Counted from the first letter of the stretch, positions 11,961 to 24,327 are shown. The stretch is 64,000 nucleotides of DNA from Cryptomeria japonica (GCF_030272615.1 NC_081411.1:827008897-827072896), one strand, 5' to 3'. The notes: generated by a model not told the origin, from the letters alone. Numbers and translations: made by a program.

Positions 11961-12227
11961 GTAACATAAATTTTATTGTGAGGCTAGATTGGAGTAGTAG
12001 ACTCCAACAACATTGCTCACCGAGGTTTTTCCCATCTTGGGTTTTCCTCGTATATATTGGTGTTATGTGATGTCTCTTTGTGTGTTTGCATTTGAGTTGG
12101 TCTCCTCACTAACCAGTCTGTTTTGTGCTAGATTCCATAACTAGTATACACACATAAGTTAGTTAAGGGGAAAAAGTTGAGAACCATTGATTCACCCCCC
12201 TCTCAGTGGTACATTATGTCTAACAAT

Positions 12228-12240
12228 TGGTATCAGAGCC
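12228..12240 (+). promoter_or_regulatory. R1 primer binding site (tRNA-iMet)
   Basis: TGGTATCAGAGCC, two bases after the LTR end. This is the usual plant copia site, complementary to the 3' end of initiator methionine tRNA. Confidence 0.9.
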
Positions 12241-12322
12241 TAGGTACGTTGTTTATCAAGCTTTCTCTCGCTTGGGTAGATTCTGGCTTGAGGACATAAT
12301 AGTTTGTTTAGTGTCTATCCCT

Positions 12323-14402
12323 GATCCAGTGTTTAATGGATCAAACTATGCCATTTGGAGTTGTAGAATGGAAGTCTACTTGTCCTCTCTAGAGTTTGAT
12401 GTTTGGATGTCACTTGTTAATGGTCTCCTTAGGAATGTCTATCCTCCCACTAGCTCTCAAGAAGAAAGAAGATGTTAGTGCAATGAAGAAGCCATGAAGG
12501 CTATATTTAGTGGACTTATAGGTGATATCTCCTCATAGGTGGACAGATACAAATCGGTAAAAAAGCTTATGGGAGAGATTGAAGAAGCTCTATGGAAATG
12601 AGCCTACTACTATAGGATTGGCTTGTGAAGATAGTATGAGAAATATATCTCATGCATCTGCAAATGATGAAGGCAGATCGACTAGCAGCTGCATCATTGA
12701 TGAAGAAGGAACCCACCTCTTCATGGCTTAAGAATCAAAAGATGAGAGGCATACATCTGATAGTGATAAGACAAAGGGATCCCACTGATATGATGTGTTT
12801 GGCAGTGATGATGAAGAAGAAGAAGACAAGGTAGATAAATCTAGGCATCAAGATCTATTTGATAGTGAAGGAGGAGAAGAAGATGAAGCTGAAGTTGATC
12901 TTGAAGGAGAGCTTGTAAATGCACTTGAAGAACTCAATAGGGTAAGAAAGGAATACAAGCTATTCAAGAATGTTGCTCTAGTGGAGCAGAACCGACTGAC
13001 AAAATGCTTTGAAGAATCTGAGAAAAGCATCTCAAAGATGATGTCTCATAAGGAATACACTAGGAAATGTTGGTGTAATGATCTAGTATTTAAGCTAGAA
13101 GTTAGAAATAAAGAATATCTATAGCTGGTTGGAGAAATGGAGATTCTCTGAAATGATCTTGAGAAATGTCAGGGTGGGCTCAAGGTAAGAATTTGGTGTG
13201 ATGGCAGCAGTGATGCCTTGGACAAAATACTGAAGAAGAAAAAGCATGCCAAGGATACTGAAGGTTTAGGAAGTGGTATCGGTGAATGCTCCATCAACAA
13301 AAATGTCCCCCACAATGACATTATGTTTGTCTCCTCTAATGGAGAAAACAAAGGCCAAACCTTCATAGTGAGAAATGCTCCCTGGAAGAAGCTTGATCTA
13401 GATACAACTAGTGAGGACTTGCAGACAAGAAAGAAGACCGGTGCAACAAGAAGGAGGAATAATGCAGATCCCAAAGGTAAAGGGAAGATGGGAGAACATA
13501 GCTTCACCGAAAGCAGGAAAATGAGAAAGCAACAAAGAAGACCTCCTATTGGCAAAGGACAAAAAAATTCTACCACCCACAGGGCAAAGAAAGTGTGGGA
13601 GAAGAAGAGACCAGATGGAAGAGATACAAAGAATGGACAACCTAGGGTCCATCCCCAAGGAAGGAGAAATGGAGATGCTAGACTGGTAAGATCTCCTCAT
13701 GCATGGTAGAATAAATTTGTAAATCATAGGCCATCAATTACTGATTATTGTTTTGCATGTAATGCTTATGGTCATAGGGCAGAGGAATGTAGAAAGAGAT
13801 CTAGAAAGAATAATATAGGATCTCATAGACAACATGCATACGAGAAAAATGTATCTAGGAGTAGATACATGCATATCCCCTTTCCCGGTTATGCTAGAAA
13901 GATTCCATTTGCTGACCCTACTAATGCAAATGTTGTATGTTATAACTACAATGGTTTTGGCCATAAAGAGTTTGAGTGTAGAAGGAGGAACTTGTAGTCA
14001 CATGGAGGCCAGTATAACAACTATGCTATGCCGAAAGGTGGATATAGAGCATATGGAAGTCAGAGACCTACATGGAACCAAAGGAGAAATGTCCCTACAG
14101 GAGCAAGAGGTCCACCGATTTCAGTTGCTAATAAAAGCAACATGACTAGAAGTAGAAGGTCAAACCGGTATGTCAAGAGATTCCCCAATCATGAAGTTGG
14201 GATGGATTTTGTGTGCTACTATAACACTATTTCTGGTTGTGATGCAGAGTCCAAAAAAGAAAAGGCCCATCACCAGAAGATGGTAAGACCTTCTCCCAAG
14301 ACTGAAAATGGGAAGGAGAATGAAACCAAGCAAGTGTGGAGGAAGAAGACCATGGACCGGCACTGTGCATTCAATGCACAGATGATATCTCCAAAGGACT
14401 AA
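12323..14402 (+). pseudogene. R1 gag remnant (copia type, zinc knuckles)
   Basis: The start reads DPVFNGSNYAIWSCRMEVYL, the familiar N-terminal FxGxNYxxWxxRM block of copia gag. A stop at 12476 and at least two frameshifts (near 12570 and 12790) follow. From 12795 one frame runs to 14402 with only a few stops: an acidic segment (GSDDEEEEDKVDKS), a heptad-like helix (ELVNALEELNRVRKEYKLF), a long Lys/Arg/Gly-rich linker, then a CCHC knuckle CFACNAYGHRAEEC at about 13753-13794 and a second, damaged one CYNYNGFGHKEFEC where the second Cys is Tyr. The basic linker and two knuckles fit RNA packaging. No protease follows. Confidence 0.75.
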
Positions 14403-15597
14403 AGGAGATGCATGACCTTAGGGGGAGTAGTACATTGAATTTATCATTCACCCCCTCAGTAAAGAAGGACACATGGAAGAACATGTTGTTGCCTGTATGA
14501 AGGATGAAAATGAGATGATAAGTGTGTGTAGAGGTTGTCCTAACTACACACCTACAGATGAAAGTTGGATCATTACTGCATGTGTCAAGAAATGAAGATT
14601 AACAATTGGCATCAGATGCAAAGTGACACAAAGTGTCAGGAGTCACAGCATGGTGCTCTGGTAGTAATAATGGATCGATACAAGAAATTGATATGTGTAG
14701 GATGTTACCGACATGAATGCTAATAGGTACTTGCAGGATATGTAAGACAATGAGGTTGGAGATCATTGCAATAGCCTCGGTAACATGGAATGAAGTGTTT
14801 ATGTCTCACATGGTATTGGAAAAGACCTGAATGACATATGTTGGCCCGGTTGTTGATCATGCAGGCATGCATATTTTTGGGCTAACTAGTTCAATTTATG
14901 GCATGATGATGTCATTGTTTGGCATTGTGTACATCAAGGATCATGTCATAGGTTGTGAAATAATGGAGCTAAGAGATCATCAAATGATCACATATGCATA
15001 GCTCAATCAGTATATGGAGATGATTGGAGCCCTAGTATTGGACCTGACTAGAGATGAGGACCTTAGATGTATGACTCAGGGGGGGTTCAAGTGGACATGA
15101 TGTTGAGCTGGTATGCTTGAACTTGTAAAGATATTGACTACCCAAATTGTAGGTGATGGAAATTGCAGTAAGAATACCTAGGAGAATTTCATGGTTGTGG
15201 GTATCTACCTATCTTTTGGTTGGTTGTATTCATAGTAGAATCAAATTTGATTCAAAAGAAATTTGGGATCAAAGTGAAGGTGATGCAGGTTGGTGTCAGT
15301 TGATGATTGAGTCCTCCATCGCAAGTGTTATGACTTCAAAATTTGTAACAAGTGGTATCAAAGGAGGAGATGCATCCAATGAAGAAAAAGGAGGAGAAAG
15401 AATTATGTCAGTGACTAGTAAATACGAGGAATGATATCCTAATAGTGCCCTTTTCCATTGTTGTCAAAGTGGGAGAAATATTTTGTAGTATACTGTATAC
15501 TACATGAGTTGACATCCATTGGATCATACAAAGGGGAGAGATATTATGTAGTATGTCAGATACTACATGAGTTGAAATCAATGCCAAAGGGGGAGAT
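14403..15597 (+). other. R1 non-coding internal tail with repeated purine tracts
   Basis: No supported frame. It starts with cttagggggagtagtac (near 14418) and ends with the priming purine tract aaagggggagat (15586-15597). Between 15470 and 15592 two roughly 62-bp tandem units each contain a tagtat...atactacatgagttga core and an aaaggggg end, so the priming tract is the end of a repeat unit. The same style of tail occurs in element A (45393-45777). Confidence 0.6.
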
Positions 15598-18205
15598 TGT
15601 TGGCATTTTGTTGTCATTGATGTCAACCGGTATGGGATGACTACAGGTATGAGAGAAGTATGTGCAACACTATAGTGAAGGAGTACAAAATGAGATATCT
15701 TTGATATCACCTTGTGTTGTAGAACATCGATAAGGTAAAGAAGAGAATGTCATTCAAAGGAATGACCACTGGGGTCACTGGTACACAAGTTAGTGCTTGA
15801 CTTGTGTGGATGAGATGGATAGGTTACTGGTACAGTGCATCACTGGTAAGGAAAGGATGTCAACTGATAAGTGATCTGTTGACATGGAGAAGTCAAGTCA
15901 ACCAAGTGAGTGGTTGTTAGCTAACAAAGCTCATGACCAATGTACAAGATGGATGGCCAAAGTGCTTGAGCTATTGTTTGTGATGAAGAGGTAGAATGTT
16001 ACCTAAATCACATCAACACTGGAGGAGAAGTTTGAATAGGACACTAGGTATGTTGTAAGGTTGCAGAACAACAGAACTCCCACCAGATGAAGATGCAGTC
16101 ACCATGGGAAGAGATGACTGATAGTGAAAGTGATAACACCATATCACATGTGCCTATTTGAAGATGTGTTGCACAAACAGGGAAGTCACATGAGTGCATT
16201 ATAGGATGCAGAAGACAAGGTGTCCCTCCATTGGTAAGTGGAACTTATCACCTATCATGCATAGTGTGCATCATAGTCCAGTGAGATAAGGAAGATGAGG
16301 TGAAGGCAGGTGTTTGAAGGTTCACACTAGACCTACCAGTGAATTAAAGGAATGCCTTGAGTGCATGAAATCAGGGATATGCATAGGACTAACTGAGAAG
16401 GCATGTTGATTTTCTTGGACAAGTGAAGGACTAATGAGTTTGTCATCTTGAAAAAATAGATGAGTTGATATTCAATCTAATGACGAGGGCAAAGTGCTCC
16501 AACTAAATATAGAGAATGAAATCAGCATGCAAATGCCTTAGATGGAAACCACTGAAGGTTGATGACATGTTGTCATCGGGATGGTTACCAGTAAGCTTGA
16601 GAATCAGTAAGGAAGTGAAGAGGCTAAGAGATGTGACTCCCATATGATGGAGATGAACATGATATGTACAAAAATGTCTAGTATGGTGGTTAAGGAGTTC
16701 CACCGACAATTCACCAAAGAGAAGACATGAGAAGTTAACCGGTAGAATGTAAGATGCTGACAGGGTTAGTAAACTGACAGAAAAGAGGAACCGGTAGAGT
16801 GTTTGGTCAGTGATCCTATCTGGAATGACATGAAGATCCAAGCTGGAAGGTGGTTGATGTGGATTCCATGTGGATTCAAGGTGGCGGACTTGCATGCAAC
16901 GGTTGATGGAGTGTTCCCAATGAGGTAGTTGTAGAGTTGGTCAACATTAATGGTAGATCCCACAAATCACAGGATGTGTTGCAGAGCCATTGTAAAGGTT
17001 TGTGGCTTGAGGTCTGGAGGACAACAAAGAGCTAGCTCAGAATGATTGAGGAGATCGAGGAAGATGAAGGAAACTATAGGACCAATCTTGGTGTTTGACC
17101 AAGAGATCAACCGATAGGGTAAAAAGCAAATTGCCAAAGATGGTGTGATCAAGTAGGTGCATTAATGGTGGTGATGAGCATACAATTGTCTGGGAGATCA
17201 GATCGAATAGGATCTGATTGGATTTGGTTTGCCTCAAGGATGATGAGGAAACCCTAACTGCCCATATTTTTGAAGTGGCTTTTGGTGAGAAAACCAGGTT
17301 ATAAATATGCAGGCCAAAGACATTGTTGAATTTTATTGAAAAGAAGAAGAGAGTGGTGTTGTGAAGTGATTGAGTGCTACTTCTGCATGTGAGAGGAAAT
17401 TAGTCAATTTCTCAATGAGTATCTACTGAGTGTGAGGGAGAACCAGGTTGAAGTGTTCAACTTGTAGCAGTGCAGAACCAGTAGTGTCTATACCGACAAA
17501 GCAGAAGTAGAGAAGGAGCAGAGAAGGCAGACATAGAACCGATAGTATATAGTACCGGTGAAGAGAAGAGAAGTAAGGAGGAGATCTAGTAGAAAAGAAT
17601 AAGAGCAGAGGTGAACTGGTAGACTTTACAGGCAAGGAAGAAGGAGATGAGAGAAGCAGAAGAGTGAACTGGTGTAGAAGAGAAAGTGTCTCACCGGAAG
17701 AGTAAGGTATATGAGATGGTTACAAGATTAACTTGTAACAGTATTGTCAATCTTGTATGTGAAGTTATCTTTGAGATAACTGATTTGTGTCTTGGTACAT
17801 GGGTTGTATCTCCTTTGGGTTGTAGCCCATAAATCTGTTAGGGGTTGGTGCCCTAAATCAGGGGTTGGAGATCCTTTGGGTTGTATCCCATAAACAAGTT
17901 AGGGGTTGTAGCTCCTTAGGTTGGTCCCCTAAACATTGTAACAAAGATTTCATTATGAGGCTTGATTGGAGCAGTAGAGTCCAACAACATTGCTCACTGA
18001 GGTTTTTCCTATCTTGGGTTTTCCTCACATATATTGGTGTTATGTGATGTCCCTTTGTGTGTTTGCATTTGAGTTGGTCTCCTCACTAACCGACAAGTCT
18101 ATTTTGTGTTAGATCCCATAACCGATATACACACATAAGTCAGTTAAAGGGAAAAATTGAGAACCACTGATTCACCCCCCTCTCAGTGATACATTGTGTC
18201 TAATA
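15598..18205 (+). repeat. R1 3' LTR (2608 bp)
   Basis: Pairs with 9647-12225. It ends ...gtctaata, where the 5' copy has ...gtctaaca, so the terminal CA has mutated to TA. TATA box at 17299-17308. Confidence 0.9.
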
Positions 18206-18557
18206 GAATAATCACCAAAAACTACACAAACACCACTTATCAAAACTTCATCGATCAACATCAGAAAGTTCAAGAGCATAACCAATCACCAACTCCCATG
18301 AAGAAAGATAACTTGTGGGGCACCAAATCATGAACCATCTAAAAGGAAGATACACAAGATCATCCTAAACAATATCCCAAAACCTTAGCACAAGATTTGA
18401 TCACACCGGAATATACCTGAGGAAATATCAGATTCTGCACAATAGTGATCAGTAAAACCAAACTACAAAACTAGATGAGAAGATCTTCCCAACCTCACTA
18501 GAATAAATCATAGGAATATATTGACATAAATGAAAATAACATATCCTAGTAGCAGAA
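18206..18557. other. Right flank of R1, no gene seen
   Basis: Begins gaata, the presumed target duplication, and continues in caccaa-rich non-coding sequence. It leads into the pseudogene at 18558. Confidence 0.4.
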
Positions 18558-19508
18558 ATGAACAAACATATCCAACAACTCCAACAGAAGAGAGCATAGG
18601 AACAAAAGAAGAATCTTGAGCTCCGATCCCAGGTGCAATCATTGAAGGATTTCATTTCATCCTTCATAAATCCTACTGCTAGTGAGTCTTCAAGTTCACA
18701 AGTGTAGGGAATGGATCCAAACACTATGAGAAAATTCAAAGGTAACTTAGGTTATGCCAAAGTTGTCACTAATTGGATTGATGAAATGTATAGTGTTGGT
18801 GTCAGTTATATTACTAAGTTCAGAATGTTGTATGTAAATATTTAGAATAAAAGAAAGGAGTTGTTAACGGAGCTACAACAAGTTAGGAGAGAACATGGGA
18901 GAATTTTTTTGCTCCTGAAGAAGGTCACAAAGCTCATGTCATTGAGCTATGCCATATTAACCATCGAGTAGATAGTTGGACATCCTGGGGAGATTAATCC
19001 TATTTGGTGTGATGCATTGGATTGGAAGGCAAATATCTATCGTGACTATATTGATGACATTGACAATGCTCTAAAGAATTACTTGAGTGATATGTTGAGA
19101 ATAAAGGAGAACCTCTACGCTCTGGATGTCGACGTTATGGACAGTTTCGAAGAGAATTTCCTCGAACTTAGTGAAATGGTGCACTAATTCAAAGACGATT
19201 ATTAGAAGAATGTCACAAACCCTAAAAGCATATCTCTGGATTCTTTAAAAGAATTGGGTCACCTACAAATACACACCTCTATCTTGGAATCTGAGATGGA
19301 TGAAATATACAAGATCATAGTTGCTACTGATGGGTTGATTGCAAAGTGGAAAATGAGGTTGCGGATCACTGCTGTACTAGAGGACCCAAATATGGAGCTC
19401 GCTATGAATAGGTGTCGTGAATATAGACAAAGGATCAATGCTCAGGAGGTGGCACATGTTGAGAAAGAAGTGGAGATTGTCGATGATGCGGAACCAGAAG
19501 CTGAATAG
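18558..19508 (+). pseudogene. Coiled-coil-like protein remnant of unknown family
   Basis: One frame from ATG 18558 to TAG 19506-19508, about 316 codons, with no frameshift but six internal stops. The product is rich in Glu, Lys, Leu, Gln and Ile with helical, heptad-like stretches (KNLELRSQVQSLKDF, KELLTELQQVRREHG, DDIDNALKNYLSDML) and an acidic end (KEVEIVDDAEPEAE). Two Trp-containing islands (VTNWIDEMYS and NPIWCDALDWKANIY) suggest a conserved core. I do not recognise it. Conserved frame with transition-type stops says it was a real protein that decayed by substitution. It may be an accessory ORF of an older retroelement, since G1 landed just downstream. No transmembrane segment or signal peptide is visible. 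Confidence 0.55.
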
Positions 19509-20010
19509 GTGGTGGTGGTTTAATGTTCGATGTTTTAATTGCTTTTCTTGATCATTGACTGGAAGGCCTAAGAACTTTCTTTAAATAACAGTTTTCTTCA
19601 AGAAACCATTATCTTTCATGTTTTAAATTATATCTCGACTTTGTTTCTGGTTAGGATATTTTGGGAAAACTTTTTTTTCTCATAAGAGCAAAAATTTTTT
19701 ATGCATGTTGTTATCTTCAATTTTAATATAGAAGAACTACCGATGACTTTCATATATTTGTAATCTTTGAATTATGGTGTGTGAATGATTTTCTATTATT
19801 TGAATGGATGTTAGTTGGTGAATTTATATTGAAGTGGTGGATAATTAGAAATTTTAGGTACTGTGAAATATTATTTGTGAATGGTATTTCATAGTAGCTT
19901 TTATTTGAGAATTTAAAAAATTCCAAAAAAAATAGTAGTTAGTGATATGAATTCCTTTACAAAGCTTTCTGGTTAAAATCTCTTTCCTTATTTACTTTCT
20001 GGTTAAAAGT
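19509..20010. other. Left flank of the G1 insertion
   Basis: AT-rich, no frame. It ends ...ttaaaagt; aaagt (20006-20010) against aaagc after the 3' LTR is the probable target duplication. Confidence 0.5.
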
Positions 20011-21441
20011 TGTAGTCACATAAATCTGTCCACTTTAATTAAATGAATATTTGCTATTTATTTAATTAAAAATCCACTAGCCATCAGTTAATTAAATTAA
20101 TGTTTAATTAATTCTTCTTCAAACATTCTCCTATTAATTAAATAAATTATTCAATTTATTTTAATTAATTCATTATACCAAATTCACAATCAATTAAATG
20201 AATAAATTCTATTTATTTAATTAAATCCCCTCTTGTTCCTCTTTTAAATAGATTAACATTTATTTAAATCATTTTAAACCCCCCCCTCCCCACTTGCATT
20301 TTCCTACAAATGCAACTTGCACACACAAATTGAAATAAATTAATTTTATTTTAATTAAAATCCTATTTTCCCTCACCCACCAAATCCACTTGCAATCCTA
20401 ACCCCCTTCTAGATTCTTCTAAACCCTTCCTAATTAACCTAATCCATCTCCCAATTATTGTCACATTCCTAAGCAACTTGGAGTCACTTCTCAAAGACTT
20501 CAAAGTCTTTGAAAAGCATTTAATGCTTTGTGTGTTCAACAAATTAACCTTCAAAGTCTTCCATGATCACTAATGGCTCTTTCATGCCCATTTATGGCTC
20601 TTACATAACCATTTATAGTTAACTCAACTTGCACTCATGGGTCTCCTCAAGCATTTATTGCTTTGACCATGGTTATCCCTTTTGCCTTTGAACAAGAGTT
20701 TATCCAATGGATAAAAGCTTTATTCTTTGAATAAAGTATTTATTCACTCAACCCCACCTTGACCTTAACCCCCAAGTTGACTCCCAGGTCATGTCAAGCA
20801 TTTAATGCTTATTCCCTCTCCTCTCAACCTATCTCATATTGACACTTGTCATCCTAGGATTGGGTTCAAATCCCTCACATGGATTGAATATCATTCAATC
20901 CTTACCCTTGTTGAGATTACTCAATCTCAACCATCCATTGCTCCATTTTCCCTATAAATAGAGCCCATTTCTTCATAACCCAGATCCTGAAAACTTGTAT
21001 GCATTTAATCTATAGGCATTTCTAGAGAGCATTTAGCATAAATCACTAATATCTTGTCATTTTGGTTTAAAATAAATCATGTTTCAATATCAATAGCATC
21101 TAGTATTAGCTTTTTATTCACATTTAGAGCAAATACTTCAATCTCAAACCTCCATAAGCATCCATAGTGCAAAAAGCTTCTGAGAGCTGCACTAGTTTGG
21201 AACTTGGAGAGGAGAGGAATAAAGGAGAAGGAGCTAAGAGCATGGTAGAAGACATTTGGAGATGTCTTCTTGCATTTACATTCATAGTTAAATGCTTTAC
21301 TTTGTTCTTGGTGTCTCTTTTGATATGCCTGCTTAGGTTGATCTTTGGTTGAATAACACACACCTTAACACTTGTTTCTTGTTGTTTGTGTGTTATACGA
21401 CCACAGGTTTTTATCTAACTTGTCAGTTTTGTAGTGCATCA
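20011..21441 (+). repeat. G1 5' LTR (1431 bp)
   Basis: Pairs with 37205-38626. The first 400 bases are a ttaatt-rich AT tract; the U3/R part is conserved around the TATA box. Confidence 0.95.
20951..20960 (+). promoter_or_regulatory. G1 LTR TATA box
   Basis: cctataaata followed by gagcccatttc, identical in the 3' LTR (38138-38147). A canonical plant TATA context; transcription would start about 30 bases on, leaving roughly 450 bases of R-U5. Confidence 0.75.
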
Positions 21442-21443
21442 TT

Positions 21444-21460
21444 TGGTGAACCTGACGTGA
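21444..21460 (+). promoter_or_regulatory. G1 primer binding site, tRNA not identified
   Basis: tggtgaacctgacgtga begins two bases after the LTR end. It has the TGG start expected opposite a tRNA CCA end, but I cannot name the tRNA with confidence. Confidence 0.6.
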
Positions 21461-21537
21461 ATCCAAACACCTAAAAACAACTTTTTTTTGACACAACTAA
21501 CTTGTTTGAATGTTGAACTTGACACACAGGTTGCACT

Positions 21538-21785
21538 TTAGCGCTTTTGATCGCGTTTCTAGCGCTATTGCAACTTGACATTCTAGCGCTATTGTTTTTA
21601 CAATAGCGCTATTGTACCAAGTTTGGCACTATTCACCTTTATTTAGCGCTTTTGTGCTTGTTTTAGTGCTTTTGAGATTGTTCTTGTGCTTTAGCATTTG
21701 CTGTCGAGTTTTTCTTTTAGCGCTTTTGTCTCTGTAATAACATGTTTTTGGTTAAATAGCGCTTCTGTTTTCACACAGACTAGTA
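21538..21785 (+). repeat. Array of AGCGCTATTG / AGCGCTTTTG motifs, 5' copy
   Basis: Seven exact AGCGCT cores at 21540, 21561, 21585, 21605, 21645, 21719 and 21758, each followed by ATTG, TTTG or TCTG, plus decayed copies (agtgctttt, ggcactattc). It lies about 100 bp after the primer site. A reverse-oriented array is at 36350-36650. Confidence 0.85.
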
Positions 21786-21916
21786 CTATTGTAACAGAAC
21801 ATTGTAAGGAAGACCTTGTAACCAAAAAATTGATTTTTTTTAGGCTTATGGAAGCCCTCCATATGTGTGGATTTTACTAACTGTTTGCTTTTTGTGCAAG
21901 TCTAAAACTAACTTCC

Positions 21917-22115
21917 TTAAAAATCAAAAATTTGTTTTTGGTGCTTTAAAATTGAACAAAAGCAATTTTCCATTTCTTGCAAGTTAGGATAAATTTGTTT
22001 TTGGTGCTTTAAAATTGAACAAAAACAACTTTCATTTCCTTCCAAGTTAGGATCATTTGTCTTTTTTTTGGTGCTTTAAAATTGAACAAAAACAAACTTT
22101 GTTTTTACAAGTTAG
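21917..22115 (+). repeat. Tandem repeat in the G1 leader, about 60 bp x 3
   Basis: Units contain tttttggtgctttaaaattg, then aacaaaa, cttgcaagttagg. Three good copies and decayed continuations to about 22240. Confidence 0.8.
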
Positions 22116-24327
22116 GCTTAATTTTTCATTTGGTGCTTAAAATCAACAAGGCAAAATTTGTTTCTTGCATCAAACTTAAGCAAAAACTCACAATCCACAC
22201 TTCCATTTTGGTGCAAAAAAAATTCAGAATCAACTTGTTTCAATTTTTGCAAAATGATTTCCCTTCATGCATACGTGCTTCAAATTAAGTTGACCAGGAT
22301 TTTCAAAGTTCTAGTTTACTCAAACCTTTGCATTTGAAGTTAAAAAGAACACCATGATTGTTGGAGCAACATCTCCAAATAGTTAAACTCACATTGCGAT
22401 GACAAGTTGAAAAGAACAAGTGAATTTCATGTTTGGCACACTTGTGCAAAAGAGTTGGTCGAGTGGTCCTACTTCTAACACACACTATCCTCTCCCTTGG
22501 CTCTCATGGTCCTAGGTGCAAGAGAAAAGTGTTAGTAACACTCAAATTTTATCTTTTTAAGAGAGGCCTACCAAGGGATCGACACTCTTGGGAACAAATT
22601 CGCGCGGTAAATCCTTCGAGCCGCTATAGAAATTAGGTGAGAGCGAAAGTTGTAGCCTTAGGTATAGCTGTTCCTATAGTGTAACTTGCCAGAAGGATAA
22701 ATTGGCCCCACCATGAGTTACAAGGCTCTTAAGTGAGTCACTACAAAATGAACTTATGTTGAAAAACATCGAACATTGCTAAACACCTTTAAGTAGTAGC
22801 TCACATGTTCTATTGATTGAGGATATTTGCGATATAATTCAGTGCAAGAGCATAGATGGTTTTTCTCCCAAGATACTCACCATACATATTTCCTTGAGTA
22901 GAAACATAAGCTTTTTGAAAAGTCACTTATGGCTTGATGAAAGTGGTGACTCCCCCATCACAGGGATCATCTATTTGCTATGCTCATGCAAGACTTAGTA
23001 TATCACATCCTTACTTGCCACGGTGGGATTCATAAGGTATGTAGTACCAAAGTCGAAGAAATATCAAGATGTGGGCTGAATTTATCACAACTGGCCATTT
23101 GACCTTAGGGATAAAAAGTGTTTGAAGTGTTTTCATTTTAGTCAAGACCAAGTGAAAATTGAGCGGACTTCAAGCTTGGGAAATACACCTTAAAATACAT
23201 CTAAAGGAAAGGGTCACAAAAAGTCCAAGAATTGGGTTGATCTAGACCCATACTCATTTGTGCCTTTTGAGGCAACATTCTTGTGTTTGTGTGCTTGCTT
23301 TGTTTTCATGTCAAAGAAACATCAAAAATCAGTTCCAAAAACAAAGTGATTCATCCAACATAAACTTTTTCAAAATACCAACAAAGATCAAAAACAAAGA
23401 GCAAGAGTATCAAATTTTTATGACCATTCTTCACATCTTGAGAAAGAAGAATATTCATCAACATGTCAACTTGAAAAGAAGACCATTAAGCTCAAAGGCT
23501 TTAATCAAAAGGAGGAAATCCTTCTATCTTAATAGACAAATCTTTGTCTCTCATAGAGCCTTCTTGCGTCACATGCGTCTTTATATTCAAGGAAAATCAA
23601 ACGAATTTGATCAAGAGTCATTAAACCACAGAGCTTTTATGCAATATAGAGCTTTGAGTTACCACAAAAACAAAGGAGGAAAGATCAACCCAGACTTCTT
23701 TCCAGACATTTGTATCACCTACAACGTAGCTCGGGAAATGCCACCAACGCCCTAAAGGGAAGAGGTAGAATTTGTCCCATATATGACACAAAGCTTTTAT
23801 TGAAGTTAAAAATTTCATCCCATTCACACATCATCTCATTCATTTCAACTCTCAAAATACCTAGAGGTTTTTATCCTAAGTTCTCTTTAGATATTGCTTG
23901 AATCAAACATAATTCATCACTTTTGGAGTGTCTCGACATCTAGGATAAACTCATCCTAAAGAGGCATTTCTATGCAGGTTAAAACTAGTCTTTGAATGAA
24001 TCCTCTCATTACTAGGTAGTTGAATCTATAACACATCTCAAATTCCTCTAAACCTTATCACACCAAACATTGTCAATCAAACACAACAAGAAATTCAAGA
24101 TAGGACTTTGGTAATATCTACCTTTAGTGCTAGAGATTCATATGCAAAAAACTCCACCAAACATAAATCTTTCATTTCATCAACAACTCATCATCATTTT
24201 CACCCAGCTTCAACAAAAACTTGTGAACAAAATGGCTCATACCTGAACACGGTCAAGACAATGAGAAATTGAGGAAGAAGAAGAAGAGGAAAACATCATT
24301 GAATTCCAAGAAGCTCTTGGAGGAAAC
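22116..24327 (+). other. G1 leader before gag; one uncertain open frame
   Basis: Long untranslated-looking leader, as in Tat elements. A 165-codon open frame at 23258-23755 (contains RRPLSSKALIKRRKSF) is the only long one; its Lys/Arg/His richness reflects A-rich DNA and I recognise no domain, so I do not call it a gene. A dibasic, GC-richer patch at 22590-22680 (cgcgcggtaaatccttcgag) may be a structured leader element. Confidence 0.5.

Larger units (their letters stand above)
9647..12225 (+). repeat. R1 5' LTR (2579 bp)
   Basis: Starts TGTTGG and ends TAACA. It aligns end to end with 15598-18205. Differences between copies are often CG against TG or CA (for example ctaccggtatg here, ctacaggtatg there), the signature of methylated-cytosine decay. 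Confidence 0.9.
9647..18205 (+). mobile_element. R1: gag-only copia-type LTR retrotransposon, 8.56 kb
   Basis: Long direct repeats 9647-12225 and 15598-18205 both begin TGTTGGCATT. The 5' LTR is followed by the tRNA-Met primer site and the 3' LTR is preceded by the purine tract aaagggggaga. The flanks are gaatc and gaata, a 4-of-5 match for a target duplication. The 3.4-kb interior encodes only a decayed gag with zinc knuckles; I searched it for integrase and reverse transcriptase motifs by eye and found none. This matches the published TR-GAG class of plant non-autonomous elements, which depend on enzymes from other copia elements. Confidence 0.85.

Noticed and set aside
12228-12240. Methionine tRNA gene fragment
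   Set aside because: Only the 13-base primer complement next to an LTR; no tRNA cloverleaf follows.
15153-15434. 93-codon frame in the R1 tail
   Set aside because: No retroelement motif, and it lies in a region otherwise full of stops.
18449-18739. 96-codon minus-strand frame
   Set aside because: Antisense shadow of the coiled-coil pseudogene, which has the coherent frame.
21538-21785. AGCGCT array as a CRISPR-like array
   Set aside because: Short, irregularly spaced degenerate motif in a plant retroelement; no constant repeat and spacer length.
23258-23755. 165-codon frame in the G1 leader
   Set aside because: No domain recognised and composition follows the A-rich DNA; kept as a note only, since intact relatives could show it is real.
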